The notes under the pieces are model-generated. The model was not told the DNA's origin, did not search any database, and was given only the letters and a program-made list of their open reading frames with translations. Below are positions 9,384 to 19,337 of a stretch of 64,000 nucleotides of DNA, one piece after another. The stretch is taken from NCBI GenBank assembly GCA_026399025.1, contig JAPLRU010000099.1:54779-118778 (forward strand), given 5' to 3'. The stretch comes from Methylobacter sp. Its GTDB lineage: Bacteria > Pseudomonadota > Gammaproteobacteria > Methylococcales > Methylomonadaceae. Made by a program: the position numbers and the translations under genes. Positions within the stretch are counted from its first letter, which is position 1, and each line of letters begins with the position of its first letter.

Positions 9384-11918
9384 CTACGCATAAATACTCA
9401 ACAAACCGTTGCTGACGACAGCCCGTCCGCTTTCGATTTCTTGCTCTACCTCATCAACGCCATTCGCAGCAACGTTCGCAGCTCCGCCTTGCTGTCCCCG
9501 ACCGTCGGCTGTCTGCGCAAAGTTTTGCGCTTGCGAACGCCCTTGATCCGACATTGAACCTTGAGAAATATTCACATCCGCCAAATTAAGTTGTTGCGCG
9601 CCCATCATTTCCTTTAACTTCGGAATAGACGCTTCAATAGCGTCTCTTGTCGCCGCATGCTGTGCGGTAAATACGACAGTGGCTTGATCGTCGGCCACAT
9701 CGACACGCACCGATATCGGGCCGAGATGCGGCGGATTCAATCTGATTTCGGCGGTGGGTATGGCCTTGCTGCTCATCCATACAATCCGCTCACCCAAATC
9801 CTTATTCCATTCAGGATGCGATAGCGGCTTGGTAATTGCCGGAACATCCGCTTTAGTCTCCGCCACCAATTTATTAGGCTGGGCTAAATCCGTTCCAACT
9901 CGGGGTAAAGCCTTTTCCCCTTCTGCACTTAAAGCTTGCTGCTCAATGCGTGCGGATTTTTCAGTGGCCCCCGTATTAACCGCGTTATCAACACTTTTTA
10001 AGCTAAAGTTCTGATTATCCTGAACCGGTTGACGAAAAGCCGTTGTATTGTGCAATGGGCCGTCATCCGGCGCTTTCGTTGGCTGATTCGGTTTAGCGTT
10101 CTCAGTCGAGGGTTTGATAGAAGACAACAGATCATCCTCTTTGGGGCTGTCGGCCTGCGCCAAATTATTGACGGATTTTGCTGGTTCAGCCGGTAGTACC
10201 GCCGGGATAATCATGGTGACCGAAACGCCTTCCGCGGCATGGTTGTTCTCAGCAACGACTGTTTGAGCCTCGCCTTCAACCTGCTTTTTGTCCGATTTAT
10301 CGTTTTTTGCCGGTTTCACGTCCATTTGAGCCGTAACCACCGCAGCAATCGCCTCCTTCATATTGTTCATATCTTGTTCGGCTTCAGCGCCGACGCCTGT
10401 TGGTTTTTGCTGCAGCGGAACAGCTGTTGCGGCGGTGTTTTCGCCGCTTTGTACCGGAGAAACAAGCGTTACCGGTAGGTCTTGATTATTTTGCCCGGTC
10501 GGAGTAACCGTTGTGATCGGATCTTGGACAGTTTGCTTAACCGAAGCCGTCATTGCCATTGCATCCTTACTGTTTTTTTCAGCAGGAACGACTGCCGCAA
10601 TAACGTCCTTGATGGCTTGCTTGGACGGAACGGCCATTGCAGCCGCCGCTATCCCGCCCTTATCGCTTTGCCCCGTTTGGACCGCCACGGCAACCGCATT
10701 TTTTATATTTTTTTCGGTCGGAACAAGATCGGCAAACACATGTTTTCTATTTTGCCCGGCCAACGCAGCCGTTGCTATCGCGTCTTTACTATTTTGCCCG
10801 GTCGGAACTGCTGTTGCCGCATTCTTGCCGGTTTGCCCAAGCGGAGCCGCCGCTACGGCCGCGTTCTTGTTACTTTGCCCAACAAGAACCGCTGCTGCCG
10901 CATTTTTGTTGCTTTGTCCTGCCGGAACTGCGGCCGTTGCCGCCGTATCTTTGCTATTTTGCCCAACAAGAGCCGCCGCGGCCGTCGCATCTTTGCTGTT
11001 CTGCCCGACAAGAACCGCCGCTGCCGTATTCTTGCTGCTTTGTCCTGCCGGAACCGCGACCGTTGCCGCCGTATCTTTATTGCTTTGCCCAACAAGAACC
11101 GCCGCTACCGCATTTTTGTTGCTTTGTGCTACCGGAATCGCAGCCGTTGCCGCCGCATCGGTCCTGCTTTGCCCGACAAGCACCGCCGCTGCCGCATTTT
11201 TTTTTTTGTTGCTTTGTGCTACCGGAATCGCAGCCGTTGCCGCCGCATCGGTCTTGCTTTGCCCGACAAGAACCGCCGCTGCCGCATTTTTGTTGCTTTG
11301 TGCTACCGGAACCGCAGCCGTTGCCGCCGCATCTTTGCTATTTTGCCCAACAAGCACCGCCGCTGCCGCATCCTTACTGCTTTGTTGTCCGGCCGAAAGC
11401 GCCGCTGCAATCGTATCCTTAATATTTTGTTCGGTAGCCGTGCCCAGCGCAGCTGCACTTTTGCCGGCTTGCCCGCCCGGAACCGCCATTGCGATTACAT
11501 TTTTGATGTTTTGTTCAGCCGCAGCGGCCTTTTCCGCCGTCGTGGCACTCATGCCGATATATTTTAAAGTATCGGTTACCGTACCCAATACGGCTTCATG
11601 ATCGACATGACTGTTTATTTGGTATGACGGGGGCAAATCGTTGCCTAATAAAGCGGCAATATTTTGCGTATCGACATTACCGACAGGCACGGCGGCAACA
11701 CCTTGCAAGCTGTTGATAATCGGCAAACCGGTATTGACCGGTGTCTGTACGGGCGATGCGCCCCCGGTTTTTGCATTGCTCAACAGACCGATTTGCGCGA
11801 CTAATTCACCGGAGAAAGCCTCGGAAACAGTGCCGCTGCCGGTTAATGGCTGCGCTATGCTGTCAACTGTACCGAGGCTCGGCGCTAAAGATGATAAATT
11901 TGCACTTTCGATATTCAT
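9384..11918 (-). CDS. fliK: Flagellar hook-length control protein FliK with a long Ala/Gln/Lys repeat region
   Basis: C-terminal Flg_hook domain (AEIRLNPPHLGPISVRVDVADDQATVVFTAQHAATRDAIEASIPKLKEMM); upstream of fliJ; start chosen at MNIESANLSS. Confidence 0.88.
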   Translation of the reverse strand: MNIESANLSSLAPSLGTVDSIAQPLTGSGTVSEAFSGELVAQIGLLSNAKTGGASPVQTPVNTGLPIINSLQGVAAVPVGNVDTQNIAALLGNDLPPSYQINSHVDHEAVLGTVTDTLKYIGMSATTAEKAAAAEQNIKNVIAMAVPGGQAGKSAAALGTATEQNIKDTIAAALSAGQQSSKDAAAAVLVGQNSKDAAATAAVPVAQSNKNAAAAVLVGQSKTDAAATAAIPVAQSNKKKNAAAAVLVGQSRTDAAATAAIPVAQSNKNAVAAVLVGQSNKDTAATVAVPAGQSSKNTAAAVLVGQNSKDATAAAALVGQNSKDTAATAAVPAGQSNKNAAAAVLVGQSNKNAAVAAAPLGQTGKNAATAVPTGQNSKDAIATAALAGQNRKHVFADLVPTEKNIKNAVAVAVQTGQSDKGGIAAAAMAVPSKQAIKDVIAAVVPAEKNSKDAMAMTASVKQTVQDPITTVTPTGQNNQDLPVTLVSPVQSGENTAATAVPLQQKPTGVGAEAEQDMNNMKEAIAAVVTAQMDVKPAKNDKSDKKQVEGEAQTVVAENNHAAEGVSVTMIIPAVLPAEPAKSVNNLAQADSPKEDDLLSSIKPSTENAKPNQPTKAPDDGPLHNTTAFRQPVQDNQNFSLKSVDNAVNTGATEKSARIEQQALSAEGEKALPRVGTDLAQPNKLVAETKADVPAITKPLSHPEWNKDLGERIVWMSSKAIPTAEIRLNPPHLGPISVRVDVADDQATVVFTAQHAATRDAIEASIPKLKEMMGAQQLNLADVNISQGSMSDQGRSQAQNFAQTADGRGQQGGAANVAANGVDEVEQEIESGRAVVSNGLLSIYA
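10740..11400 (-). repeat. Degenerate coding tandem repeats within fliK, about 30 aa per unit (GQxxKxAAAAVLVGQxxKDAAATAAVPVAQ-like)
   Basis: Repeated VLVGQSxKD-AAATAA-P-xxQSNKNAAAA motifs in the translation. Confidence 0.85.
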
Positions 11919-11951
11919 ACTCAATCCTCCTGAGATCCTGGCCAATTACCA

Positions 11952-11967
11952 AGCACTTCCTATGCCA
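11952..11967 (-). promoter_or_regulatory. Candidate sigma-54 promoter upstream of fliK (TGGCATAGGAAGTGCT)
   Basis: GG and GC dinucleotides at canonical -24/-12 spacing; 34 bp before the fliK ATG. Confidence 0.65.
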
Positions 11968-11973
11968 CTTAAA

Positions 11974-12417
11974 TTATTTTGAATGATTCCGGCCGGTTCT
12001 GGAGGCTCGTTCGTCTTGCTCCAACTGTTCCCGCTTGGCTTCCTGCTTCATTTCCACGACCAACGCCGAATCGCACACCTTTTGCAGGCTTTGGGTTTTA
12101 TGATGCAGCTGTTCCCAGATTTTTCTTTTGGCCGATAATTCGGCCTCAATGGAGCGCTGCACTTGTTCCTGACCCAGGATGGCCTTATCGAGTTTATCGA
12201 TAAACGATCTAAACTCCAGAAGCTGGGCAACATGGGCGCCTCTGCTGCCCATCTGGTCGAATCGATCCTGATATTCTTTACGGTAGTTTTTTAGACCTTC
12301 AATCTGAGTCTGCATGGTCTGAAGTTTCCGCTGAACCGAACCCAGCACTTCCAAAGCGTTTTTTTCTTGTGTCGCCTTGATGTCGACGATGGTTTTAATG
12401 CGTTGCGATTTTTTCAC
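11974..12417 (-). CDS. fliJ: Flagellar export protein FliJ
   Basis: About 147-aa coiled-coil protein directly downstream of fliI. Confidence 0.85.
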   Translation of the reverse strand: MKKSQRIKTIVDIKATQEKNALEVLGSVQRKLQTMQTQIEGLKNYRKEYQDRFDQMGSRGAHVAQLLEFRSFIDKLDKAILGQEQVQRSIEAELSAKRKIWEQLHHKTQSLQKVCDSALVVEMKQEAKREQLEQDERASRTGRNHSK

Positions 12418-12446
12418 TTATATCCTTGGTATTCTTAAAAACGCGG

Positions 12447-13799
12447 CTACCGCCTTACGCCCAGCAATAACGCCAGCTCTTGTAAACTCCGCTCGATGTC
12501 GACCGGCTCATCCATGCTCTGTTGCAAAAAATCCAAAATCGCCGGATTTTTTTCTATGGCTTTGTCGATGCGAGGGTCCGATCCCGGCTGATAAGCGCCG
12601 ACACTGATTAAGTCCCGGTTTTGCTGATAAAGCGAATACAATCGCCTTAACTCCCGCGCCATTTGCAAATGACCGGCATCGACAATATCCGGCATAACCC
12701 GGCTAATCGACGCCTCTATATCGATAGCCGGAAAATGTCCCGACTCGGCCAAGCTTCTGGACAAGATAACATGTCCGTCCAACACGCCTCTGGCCGCGTC
12801 GGCAATGGGATCGTTAGTATCGTCGCCCTCGGCCAAAACCGTATAAAAGGCGGTGATCGAACCGCCGCCGTGATCGGCATTACCGGCGCGCTCCACCAAA
12901 TGCGGCAATTTGGCGAATACCGAAGGCGGATAGCCCTTGGTCGCCGGCGGCTCGTCAATGGCCAGCGCAATTTCGCGGTGCGCTTGGGCGAATCGGGTTA
13001 AGGAGTCCATCAATAACAGCACATCAAGCCCCTGATCGCGAAAATACTCGGCAATACTGGTCGACAACAACGCCGCATGAACCCGCATCAACGGCGGACA
13101 ATCGGCCGGCGAAACGACAACTACCGCGCGTTTAAGCCCCTCTTCGCCCAAAGTCTTCAGCACGAATTCATTAACTTCTCGTCCCCGCTCGCCGATCAGA
13201 CCGACCACAACAATATCGGCTTTAGTGAATTTGGTCATCATGCCCAACAGTACGCTTTTGCCCACGCCGGTGCCCGCAAACAAACCCATACGCTGCCCGC
13301 GGCCGACACTGAGAATCGCGTTTATCGCTCTAACTCCGACATCGAGCGGCTCGCGTATCGGCCGTCTCGATAACGGGTTAATCGGCACGCCGTTAAGCGA
13401 AATCAGCGCATCGGTTTTAAGCGGACCTTTATCGTCAATCGCATTGCCGGCGCCGTCCAATACTCGCCCCAGCAAACTGAAACCCACTTTAGCCAAGCTG
13501 TTTTTACCCATCGGAATGACGCGGCAATCCGGCTCAAGTCCATGAACTTCGGAGGTGGGCATTAAAAAAATACGGGCATCGGCAAAACCCACGACTTCGG
13601 CTTCAATCATTCTGCCGCTTTTAGTTTCAATCCGGCAGCGGGACCCGATAGCCGCTCGGCAGCCTACCGCTTCCAAGGTCAGGCCTACCATGCGGGAAAG
13701 CCTACCTTCGACGATAAGCTCAGGCACGTCTGTTAATCTTTCGGAATAAGGCTTTAACCTATCCAGCCAAATCTGCGACCGGTCGGTCTCCGGAATCAC
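12447..13799 (-). CDS. fliI: Flagellum-specific ATPase FliI
   Basis: Walker A GLFAGTGVGKSVL, LLLMDSLTRFAQAHREIALAIDEPPATKGYPPSVF. Confidence 0.97.
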   Translation of the reverse strand: MIPETDRSQIWLDRLKPYSERLTDVPELIVEGRLSRMVGLTLEAVGCRAAIGSRCRIETKSGRMIEAEVVGFADARIFLMPTSEVHGLEPDCRVIPMGKNSLAKVGFSLLGRVLDGAGNAIDDKGPLKTDALISLNGVPINPLSRRPIREPLDVGVRAINAILSVGRGQRMGLFAGTGVGKSVLLGMMTKFTKADIVVVGLIGERGREVNEFVLKTLGEEGLKRAVVVVSPADCPPLMRVHAALLSTSIAEYFRDQGLDVLLLMDSLTRFAQAHREIALAIDEPPATKGYPPSVFAKLPHLVERAGNADHGGGSITAFYTVLAEGDDTNDPIADAARGVLDGHVILSRSLAESGHFPAIDIEASISRVMPDIVDAGHLQMARELRRLYSLYQQNRDLISVGAYQPGSDPRIDKAIEKNPAILDFLQQSMDEPVDIERSLQELALLLGVRR

Positions 13800-14590
13800 G
13801 CGCTTTCATCCTCGTCATCTGCGCCCGGCGTTGCTCTCGGCAAGCGTTGCTCCGCCTTTCCCGTCCGCGCCGTCTCGCCTCCGGCTCTGCCGTCGCTCTC
13901 CCGCTCGCCGCCTAATACGGTTGCGATAACCGCGGCCAAGCGATGTTCTAAAGTGGCGTCAACATGCGAAATCTCGGTAGCGACTTTGCAGCCGCCACGG
14001 GTAACTAACGGATCTTCAACGATAGCCCAACTGGGCGATATGTCATCCAGCGCTAAGGCCGAACGCACCAACTCGGCATCTTCCGGGTGCAGCTTCAAGC
14101 TAATCTTTTGTGAAGCCAGCGGCAAGACTTTGATGGCTTCACGCACAACCGCAACAATTTGTCCGGGATCCAACTTGATTTCGCGGCGGATGATTTGGGT
14201 GGCGATGCCTATAACCAGCTTGATCAGCTCTTTTTCAACTTCGTCATCAAGACGTTCAAACGGTTCGCTGAGCGATTCTAAAAGACTGACCAGCTGTTTC
14301 GCTTGGTTTTGCAATAAATGCACATTATCGTCGTAACCTTTTTTCGAGCCCTCATCAAAACCTTGCTGAAACCCATGCATTTTGCCTTGCGCAAAAGCTT
14401 CGTCATAGGCTTGCCTTTGCATGGCTTCAATTTCATCGACCGTTAAAATCGGTGTCGGCTCATACTCCGGTTCGACCGTCTCCGATACGACAGGCGGCGG
14501 CTCTTCTACTCCGGAAACATCCGGCATGCTCCATAATCTTAACGACTCCAGCTCGGCTTCTGTGAATCGGGGCCTCTTAGATAAGCTCAT
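13796..14590 (-). CDS. fliH: Flagellar assembly protein FliH
   Basis: Location between fliG and fliI; C-terminal stator-like domain; start chosen at MSLSKRPRF. Confidence 0.9.
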   Translation of the reverse strand: MSLSKRPRFTEAELESLRLWSMPDVSGVEEPPPVVSETVEPEYEPTPILTVDEIEAMQRQAYDEAFAQGKMHGFQQGFDEGSKKGYDDNVHLLQNQAKQLVSLLESLSEPFERLDDEVEKELIKLVIGIATQIIRREIKLDPGQIVAVVREAIKVLPLASQKISLKLHPEDAELVRSALALDDISPSWAIVEDPLVTRGGCKVATEISHVDATLEHRLAAVIATVLGGERESDGRAGGETARTGKAEQRLPRATPGADDEDESA

Positions 14591-15590
14591 CACCGCCAGC
14601 TCCCATTTGGATCTCGCCCGCATCGGCTAGTTTTTTGGCAATGGCCAATATATCTTTTTGCGCCAGCTCTACTTCGCTTAATTTGGCAGGCGGTGAAGCC
14701 TCCAAATCGTCACGCAGCATTTCCGCGGCACGCTTGGACATATTGCTGAATATTTTTTCCTTAAGATCGCTCCCCACGCCGCGTAAGGCCAGCAACAACT
14801 GTGCGGTTGAAACTTCGCGCAACAAGGTTTGCATACCCCTTTCATCAATCGTCGTGAGATCTTCAAAAGTAAACATCTTCTCTTGGATTTCCTGAGCCAA
14901 TTCGGAGCGGTGCTCGGCAATGCCCGACATGACCAAATCCGCCGCGCCGCCATCCATGAAGTTTAAGATGTTAGCTACCGCATCGACACCGCCGATAGTG
15001 GTCGATTTGACATTATCGGAACCGGTTAATTGCGCTTCCATAATTTGGTCCAACTCACGCAAAGCGGACGGTTGTATGCCTTTCATCGTCGCGATTCTCA
15101 TCATCAAATCGGCGCGCATACTTTCAGGCAAGAACATCATCACATCGGCCGCTTGCTCGCTTTCCATTAACGACATAATGGTCGCGACAATCTGCGGATG
15201 CTCCAAGCGAATCATGTCCGCAATCGACCGGGTATCCATCCATTTCAACTGCTCGATACCCTTGGTGTTGCCGCCCTGTAGAATCCGGTCGAGAATGCTG
15301 TTCGCCTTATCCGCGCCCAAAGCGCTGATCAATACGGTGCGGATATATTCGTCGGTATCCATACCCAAAGCGGTCTGCCTTTTTACATCGACGATAAACT
15401 CTTCAACCACCTCATCCATCATCTCTATCGAAATCTCGCCCACGCTTGCCATGGTGGTGCCTAAAATCGTCACTTCTCGGGGCGTCATGTGTTTTAGCAC
15501 CATCGCCGCCCTATCCATCCCCAGCGCCAACAGCAATACCGCGGCACGATCGACTTGGGTTAGGTCACTTTTTTTTTCTGCCTTAGCCAT
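14577..15590 (-). CDS. fliG: Flagellar motor switch protein FliG
   Basis: LEHPQIVATIMSLMESEQAADVMMFLPE, FTFEDLTTIDERGMQTLLREV. Confidence 0.97.
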   Translation of the reverse strand: MAKAEKKSDLTQVDRAAVLLLALGMDRAAMVLKHMTPREVTILGTTMASVGEISIEMMDEVVEEFIVDVKRQTALGMDTDEYIRTVLISALGADKANSILDRILQGGNTKGIEQLKWMDTRSIADMIRLEHPQIVATIMSLMESEQAADVMMFLPESMRADLMMRIATMKGIQPSALRELDQIMEAQLTGSDNVKSTTIGGVDAVANILNFMDGGAADLVMSGIAEHRSELAQEIQEKMFTFEDLTTIDERGMQTLLREVSTAQLLLALRGVGSDLKEKIFSNMSKRAAEMLRDDLEASPPAKLSEVELAQKDILAIAKKLADAGEIQMGAGGDELI

Positions 15591-17388
15591 CTTTTTTAAT
15601 CCATGATTTAATTACTTGCGCGACGACTTTCGAATCATCGTCAATCAATCTTTTGACATATTCCAAGCGATGCTCGTAACTTTGAGGGACATCTAAAAGT
15701 AACATATCCTGTATTTCAGTGGTCGGCACATCAAAATGCACATTATGTTGAGCAGCCGGCACGGCAATAGGAATGCCGTCTTCATTAAATCCGACACTTC
15801 CGCCGATAGCCGCCGCCTTTTCTTGTGCTTCCGCCAAAGCCAACGCTTTTTTCTCTTCCACGTCGCGCGCGACAAGACTGCGCATGGTAGGCCGCAATAC
15901 CCCGAACAGCAGAAACAGGACGGCCAACACCGCAGCCGCTTGCTTCATAAGGTCAAGGAACCAGCCTTGCTCCCAAAGCGGCTGGGCCGGCAACTCCTCA
16001 ACCAGATCGTCCATTCTGAAAGTCACATTGGTGACGGTAACCTGATCTCCGCGGCTGCTGTCAAAGCCCACCGCCTGCTTAACCAGGTCGCTGAAACGAT
16101 TAATATCTTCCTGGGAATAAGATTGCCCTTTAACGCTGCCATCGCTTTGCGGGATGTGCCGATCATCGACCACGACAGCCACGGATAAGCGACGCAATGC
16201 TCCGGTAGCCAAGCGAGTATGAGTGATCGTTTTATCCAGCTCGTAATTCCGGGTAAGGTTTTTTGCCGATGAACCGGGCGAGGCGCTTGTCGTGCTTGCG
16301 GAAGTGGAAGCGGTGGCCGAAGGGTCCGGAGCGGCGCCCGCCGGTGTCGGTTGATTGGATAACGCGCCGGGAACGCCTTGAGTAGCGGATTGAGTGCTTT
16401 GCTCTTCCGATGTTTGCTCGCTTCTTAACGCCGGCAAATCCGGGTTGAACATCTCCTGGGTTCGGTCGGTCTCGGTAAAATCCACATCGGCTGAAATTTG
16501 TACGCGCATACCATTGCCGCCCACCAAAGGCGACAAGATATTTTCAATACGTCCCATCAGGTGTTCTTCAATATTTTTCTTATATTCGAATTGCTTGGAG
16601 GTCAGATTGCCCATTGCCGAGGTCTCGTTGCTGTTTAACAACTGACCTCTTTGATCGACGACGGTAACTTGATCGGCATCCAGTTGCGGCACACTGGAAG
16701 CGACTAAATGAATAATGGATTCGACTTGGCCTTTATCCAACGACCGGCCTTGGTATAAATTGACCATGACTGACGCGCTGGGCTTCTTACGCTCCCGCAC
16801 AAACACCGATTGAACGGGAATGGCCAACAGCACCCGCGCGCTTTTTACGTTCTGGATCGACATAATGGTTCGGGCGATTTCGCCTTCCAGCGCGCGTTGG
16901 AAGCGCAGCATTTCGACACTTTTGCTGGCGCCGAAACCCTGCTCCTTATCCAGCAACTCATAGCCCAAACTGTTGCTTTTGGGTAAGCCCTGGGCCGCTA
17001 ATTTGAGCTTTATCGTACTCACCTGATCCGTCGGCACCAGAATAGCGCCGGAACCGTTCTCAACTTTGTACTTGATATTGTCCTTGGTGAGCACATCAAG
17101 AATTTCAGTTACATCGCTTTCGCCGATCTCGGCATACAAGCGGCTGTAAGAGGCTTCCTGCGACCACAGCACAATAGCGACACCAATAGCGACACTCAAA
17201 GCCAAACCCAGCATCAAGCCGAGCTGGCGCGCTATGGTCAGCCCGGCCAAGCCCTTAATAGCGGGGTGTGCATTCGCGGTAGACGCTAGAATATGAGACA
17301 CCTCCCCTTCAAGATGCCCCTTATCCTTTTCCGCCGCATCGTGCTGGTGACCGGTCTCAACTAGACTATTACCGCTTTGTTCGCTCAT
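15583..17388 (-). CDS. fliF: Flagellar MS-ring protein FliF
   Basis: YSRLYAEIGESDVTEILDVL, VENGSGAILVPTDQVSTIKLKLAAQGLP. Confidence 0.97.
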   Translation of the reverse strand: MSEQSGNSLVETGHQHDAAEKDKGHLEGEVSHILASTANAHPAIKGLAGLTIARQLGLMLGLALSVAIGVAIVLWSQEASYSRLYAEIGESDVTEILDVLTKDNIKYKVENGSGAILVPTDQVSTIKLKLAAQGLPKSNSLGYELLDKEQGFGASKSVEMLRFQRALEGEIARTIMSIQNVKSARVLLAIPVQSVFVRERKKPSASVMVNLYQGRSLDKGQVESIIHLVASSVPQLDADQVTVVDQRGQLLNSNETSAMGNLTSKQFEYKKNIEEHLMGRIENILSPLVGGNGMRVQISADVDFTETDRTQEMFNPDLPALRSEQTSEEQSTQSATQGVPGALSNQPTPAGAAPDPSATASTSASTTSASPGSSAKNLTRNYELDKTITHTRLATGALRRLSVAVVVDDRHIPQSDGSVKGQSYSQEDINRFSDLVKQAVGFDSSRGDQVTVTNVTFRMDDLVEELPAQPLWEQGWFLDLMKQAAAVLAVLFLLFGVLRPTMRSLVARDVEEKKALALAEAQEKAAAIGGSVGFNEDGIPIAVPAAQHNVHFDVPTTEIQDMLLLDVPQSYEHRLEYVKRLIDDDSKVVAQVIKSWIKKDG

Positions 17389-17566
17389 GGTTTAATCACA
17401 AATAATTACTCAGCATTCAAACAATTAGAACGCTGCCGGCGCTGACTTCTAAGGTGCGTAAGGTTTTTTTCCTGAACATCCCCTGTCCATCGTATTCCTC
17501 TGCGTTTATTGTATTCGATGGCGCAAAATAGCTACAGTTACCGATTGCTTTAAGAACAAGCCCGCA

Positions 17567-17884
17567 CTACATGGGCATATTCATCACATCTTTATACGCT
17601 TCAACTAATTTGTTCCTGACTTGCAGCATGGCCTGAAACGAAACGCTGGCTTTTTGCGAAGCCACCATGACTTCCGCCAGACTGATATTTGTGTCACCGG
17701 TCTGAAAAGCCTCCGTCATTTTTCCGGCAGTTTGCTGAGTGTCATTCACCGCGCCGATAGACTGTTTCAGCATGGCGGCAAAATCGGCGCCGCCACCGCT
17801 ATCCGCTACTTTATTGCTGCTGGAGGCTTCGAGCGACATAGCCCGCATCTGGGCCAAAACTTGATTTACATTCATCTCACTCAT
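17567..17884 (-). CDS. fliE: Flagellar hook-basal body protein FliE
   Basis: C-terminal LAEVMVASQKASVSFQAMLQVRNKLVEAYKDVMNMPM. Confidence 0.95.
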   Translation of the reverse strand: MSEMNVNQVLAQMRAMSLEASSSNKVADSGGGADFAAMLKQSIGAVNDTQQTAGKMTEAFQTGDTNISLAEVMVASQKASVSFQAMLQVRNKLVEAYKDVMNMPM

Positions 17885-17928
17885 CGGGGGAACCTCTTAA
17901 ATTCTCGGTAGTCTGTAGTAGAGTTTAG

Positions 17929-17944
17929 AGCATTTTTAATGCCA
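17929..17944 (-). promoter_or_regulatory. Candidate sigma-54 promoter upstream of fliE (TGGCATTAAAAATGCT)
   Basis: Canonical GG/GC spacing, about 45 bp before the fliE ATG. Confidence 0.65.
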
Positions 17945-17948
17945 CATA

Positions 17949-19337
17949 CTAGCACGAAATAATCACCCCCGAATCTTTCATCCTCGCCATTTTATAACGG
18001 AGCGTTCGAGGACTAATGCCCAACCTTTCAGCCGTTGCCTTGCGGCTACCGTTTTCCATCTGTAAGGTCTGCAAAATAATGCTTTCTTCGGCAGAACGCA
18101 CCCCGTCACCCAAGCCGCCAAGCTCCGGTTTTTCATTTATATTATCAAGTGCTTCTATATTCTCCGAGGGCATATGTCCGGTCATCGCCGCGAGCATCGA
18201 ATCGGCATCCTCAAACACTAAATCGTCAACCGTAATCTTGTCCCCGGACTGTAAAATAAGCGCCCGCTGCACCACATTATCCAATTCCCTGACATTACCT
18301 GGCCAAGGGTAAGCCATCATTTTTTCAGCGGCTTCAGAGTCGAATTCAGGCAGAATTTTGCCGTCCATTCGATGCCGCTGCATTAATTCCCGCGCCAGCG
18401 GCAAAATATCTCCCGGCCGATTGCGTAACGGCGGAATGTTAATGGGAAATACGTTCAGGCGATAATACAAATCCTCACGGAATCGTCCCTGTTCCATTTG
18501 TTCTTTTAGTTTCTGGTTGGTCGCCGCCAAAATTCTGATGTTCAACTTGATTTTTTTATGGCTGCCGAGGCGCTCGACTTCCTTTTCCTGCAACACCCGC
18601 AATAATTTCGCCTGCAAACCTAAATCGATTTCGGCTATTTCATCCAACAGCAAAGTACCGCTCTGCGCCAGTTCGAATTTCCCCGGCATTGCCTGAACGG
18701 CTCCGGTATAAGCGCCTTTTTCATAACCGAACAACATCGCTTCGAGCATATTTTCGGGAATAGCCGCACAATTTATCGCAATAAAAGGTCCGCGATGGTA
18801 GGCTGAATTTTGATGAATATAACCGGCGATAACCTCTTTACCGGTTCCGCTTTCGCCCTGCAACAACACCGTCACATCGGTTTTGGCGACTTTGGCAATC
18901 AAGGCATAGAGTTTTTTCATGCTCTCGTCCTGCACCACCCGCTCATTATCCGCGGTATTGGCCGCAGCCGGGTTAGCGACCACATAATCGGCTACCTTGT
19001 TGACCAAGGCCTGCGCATCGAAAGGCTTGATCAGATAATCGGAAGCGCCGGCCTGCATGGCCTCGACCGCCTTGGGAATGGTCCCGAAAGCGGTCATCAG
19101 CAATACCGGTGTTTGCGCATACTTATGCTGTATATTTTGCAGCAATTGAAAGCCGTCCATCACCGGCATCTGCACATCGCTGACCACCAGTTTAAACTGG
19201 CCGTGCTCCAGCTTGATTAATGCCTCAGTGCCGTTGCGCGCGGACACCACGCGATAACCGTTTATCTCCAAGGTATCGCACAACGCTTCGCATAACGACA
19301 GATCATCCTCAACAACCAGCACATCATACTGTTTCAT
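17949..19337 (-). CDS. flrC: Sigma-54-dependent response regulator FlrC/FleR
   Basis: Receiver, AAA+ (GESGTGKEV, GAYTGA) and Fis-type HTH; start chosen at MKQYDVLVVEDD. Confidence 0.9.
   Translation of the reverse strand: MKQYDVLVVEDDLSLCEALCDTLEINGYRVVSARNGTEALIKLEHGQFKLVVSDVQMPVMDGFQLLQNIQHKYAQTPVLLMTAFGTIPKAVEAMQAGASDYLIKPFDAQALVNKVADYVVANPAAANTADNERVVQDESMKKLYALIAKVAKTDVTVLLQGESGTGKEVIAGYIHQNSAYHRGPFIAINCAAIPENMLEAMLFGYEKGAYTGAVQAMPGKFELAQSGTLLLDEIAEIDLGLQAKLLRVLQEKEVERLGSHKKIKLNIRILAATNQKLKEQMEQGRFREDLYYRLNVFPINIPPLRNRPGDILPLARELMQRHRMDGKILPEFDSEAAEKMMAYPWPGNVRELDNVVQRALILQSGDKITVDDLVFEDADSMLAAMTGHMPSENIEALDNINEKPELGGLGDGVRSAEESIILQTLQMENGSRKATAERLGISPRTLRYKMARMKDSGVIISC

Noticed and set aside
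10740-11400. Repeat array that might be taken for CRISPR
   Set aside because: Units are degenerate coding repeats in frame with FliK, without constant direct repeats and unique spacers.
10482-11601. Three long plus-strand ORFs (361, 362 and 261 aa) opposite fliK
   Set aside because: They are antisense reading frames through the GC-rich repeats of fliK, with low-complexity Cys/Arg/Pro products and no domain features.
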